Positions 5,714 through 6,112 of a stretch of 6,112 nucleotides of DNA are shown in pieces. This stretch comes from a bacterium. GTDB lineage: Bacteria; Spirochaetota; Spirochaetia; JABEVK01. How positions within the stretch are numbered: position 1 is the first letter of the stretch; every line of letters begins with the position of its first letter. The stretch covers positions 1-6,112 of the forward strand of contig JAJXWL010000124.1 of assembly GCA_021781625.1 (NCBI GenBank). The letters run 5' to 3'. The notes beneath the pieces were generated by a model that saw only the letters and a list, made by a program, of their open reading frames with translations, ran no database searches and had not been told where the DNA came from. The position numbers and the translations under genes are program-made.

Positions 5714-6112
5714 TCACCCCCGGAACAGCACTGGCAAAGAACTTGCGAGGTCTAAGAATTGCGCCATGAGGGGTCTGCTTTGTGGCCACAAATTTTGAGG
5801 AATATCGAATTTCGTATGCATCGTTTGCCAAGCGGCAGGTAAAGTCAGACTTTGTTTTCGATAAGCGAGGGCTTGCTTTTTCGGTAAAAGACTGATTTGA
5901 ACTGCAGGTATCCCAACCCATAAAAAGCCTAAGTCATCCGAAAAAGGGGTATCAATTTCCACAAAGTCCCCCGCCCCAGTCGCCGAAAGTACGCGTCTTG
6001 CCCATAGTCTCAGGGCCTTTGTACTTTCATCAAAAGCCCCTGCCTTTTGCCGCATACTTTCGCTAAGGTGACCCAAAACAAGGGTATCTCCGACTCCCGT
6101 CATATCCAAGAC
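5714..6112 (-). CDS. M28-family metallopeptidase (aminopeptidase-like), C-terminal part only
   Basis: The frame is open through the right edge, so the gene's N-terminal part lies outside the window; 132 codons plus stop are visible. The family consists of two-metal zinc exopeptidases. Visible signatures are VLDMTGVGD at the edge, where the Asp corresponds to the metal-binding Asp of the family's LDM motif; SDDLGFLWVGIPAVQISLLP, matching the usual S-D-x-x-x-F-x-x-x-G-I-P-A block; and TMHTKFDIPQNL, matching the H-T-x-x-D block with the last metal-binding His. The earlier His, Asp and Glu-Glu ligands must lie upstream, off-window. The gene converges on the 40-aa ORF and M23 gene, with its probable terminator at 5515-5541. 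Substrate and cellular location cannot be judged without the N-terminus. Confidence 0.8.
   Translation of the reverse strand, partial: VLDMTGVGDTLVLGHLSESMRQKAGAFDESTKALRLWARRVLSATGAGDFVEIDTPFSDDLGFLWVGIPAVQISLLPKKQALAYRKQSLTLPAAWQTMHTKFDIPQNLWPQSRPLMAQFLDLASSLPVLFRG

Noticed and set aside
5700..5921. Minus-strand 73-codon ORF overlapping the M28 gene
   Set aside because: It is out of frame with the M28 signatures (SDD..GIPA and HT..D) that run through the same bases, so it is a shadow frame.

Overview
The window looks like chromosomal DNA of a moderate-GC bacterium with an envelope-building gene set. There are no mobile elements, RNA genes or CRISPR arrays. My best guess for the lineage is a spirochaete. 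The LysM-LysM-M23 protein, with its 'ALGELFIYPARG' linker and 'FHNGVDIA' peptidase motif, resembles proteins I remember from Spirochaeta/Treponema. A class B PBP with one C-terminal PASTA domain and a long MptE-like/DUF115 protein fit the same impression. This is recalled resemblance, not a search result, and a Gram-positive or other lineage is not excluded.

Layout. Positions 1-150 hold no gene; they contain a strong intrinsic terminator for leftward transcription. A leftward three-gene unit follows, transcribed from right to left: signal peptidase I (3848-4345), a class B penicillin-binding protein/cell-division transpeptidase (1937-3823), and a large DUF115/MptE-like (Maf-related) protein (151-1929). 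The gaps are 24 and 7 nt, so this is very probably one operon ending at the terminator at 21-66. Diverging from it is a rightward gene for a membrane-anchored LysM/M23 peptidase (about 4409-5506). Only about 63 bp separates the two start codons, and that gap carries a GGCGGA/TCCGCC inverted repeat. To the right, a short rightward ORF (5581-5703, 40 aa, signal-peptide-like) has a good ribosome binding site. A leftward M28-family metallopeptidase enters from the right edge and is present only as its C-terminal 133 codons including the stop (5714-6112). Its apparent terminator lies at 5515-5541, beyond the small ORF, so its 3' UTR would be antisense to that ORF.

How the genes fit together. The PBP cross-links peptidoglycan, the LysM/M23 protein binds and probably trims it (or regulates trimming), and SPase I processes exported proteins. 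The divergent arrangement puts synthesis and hydrolysis of the wall next to each other at one control region. The DUF115 protein is the odd member. Its relatives are best known as flagellin-modifying Maf proteins or archaeal MptE, yet here it sits behind a wall transpeptidase. I see no clearly new defence or mobile system. The points most worth checking are the DUF115-PBP coupling, the 40-aa ORF with its opposing transcript, and possible M23 promoters inside lepB.
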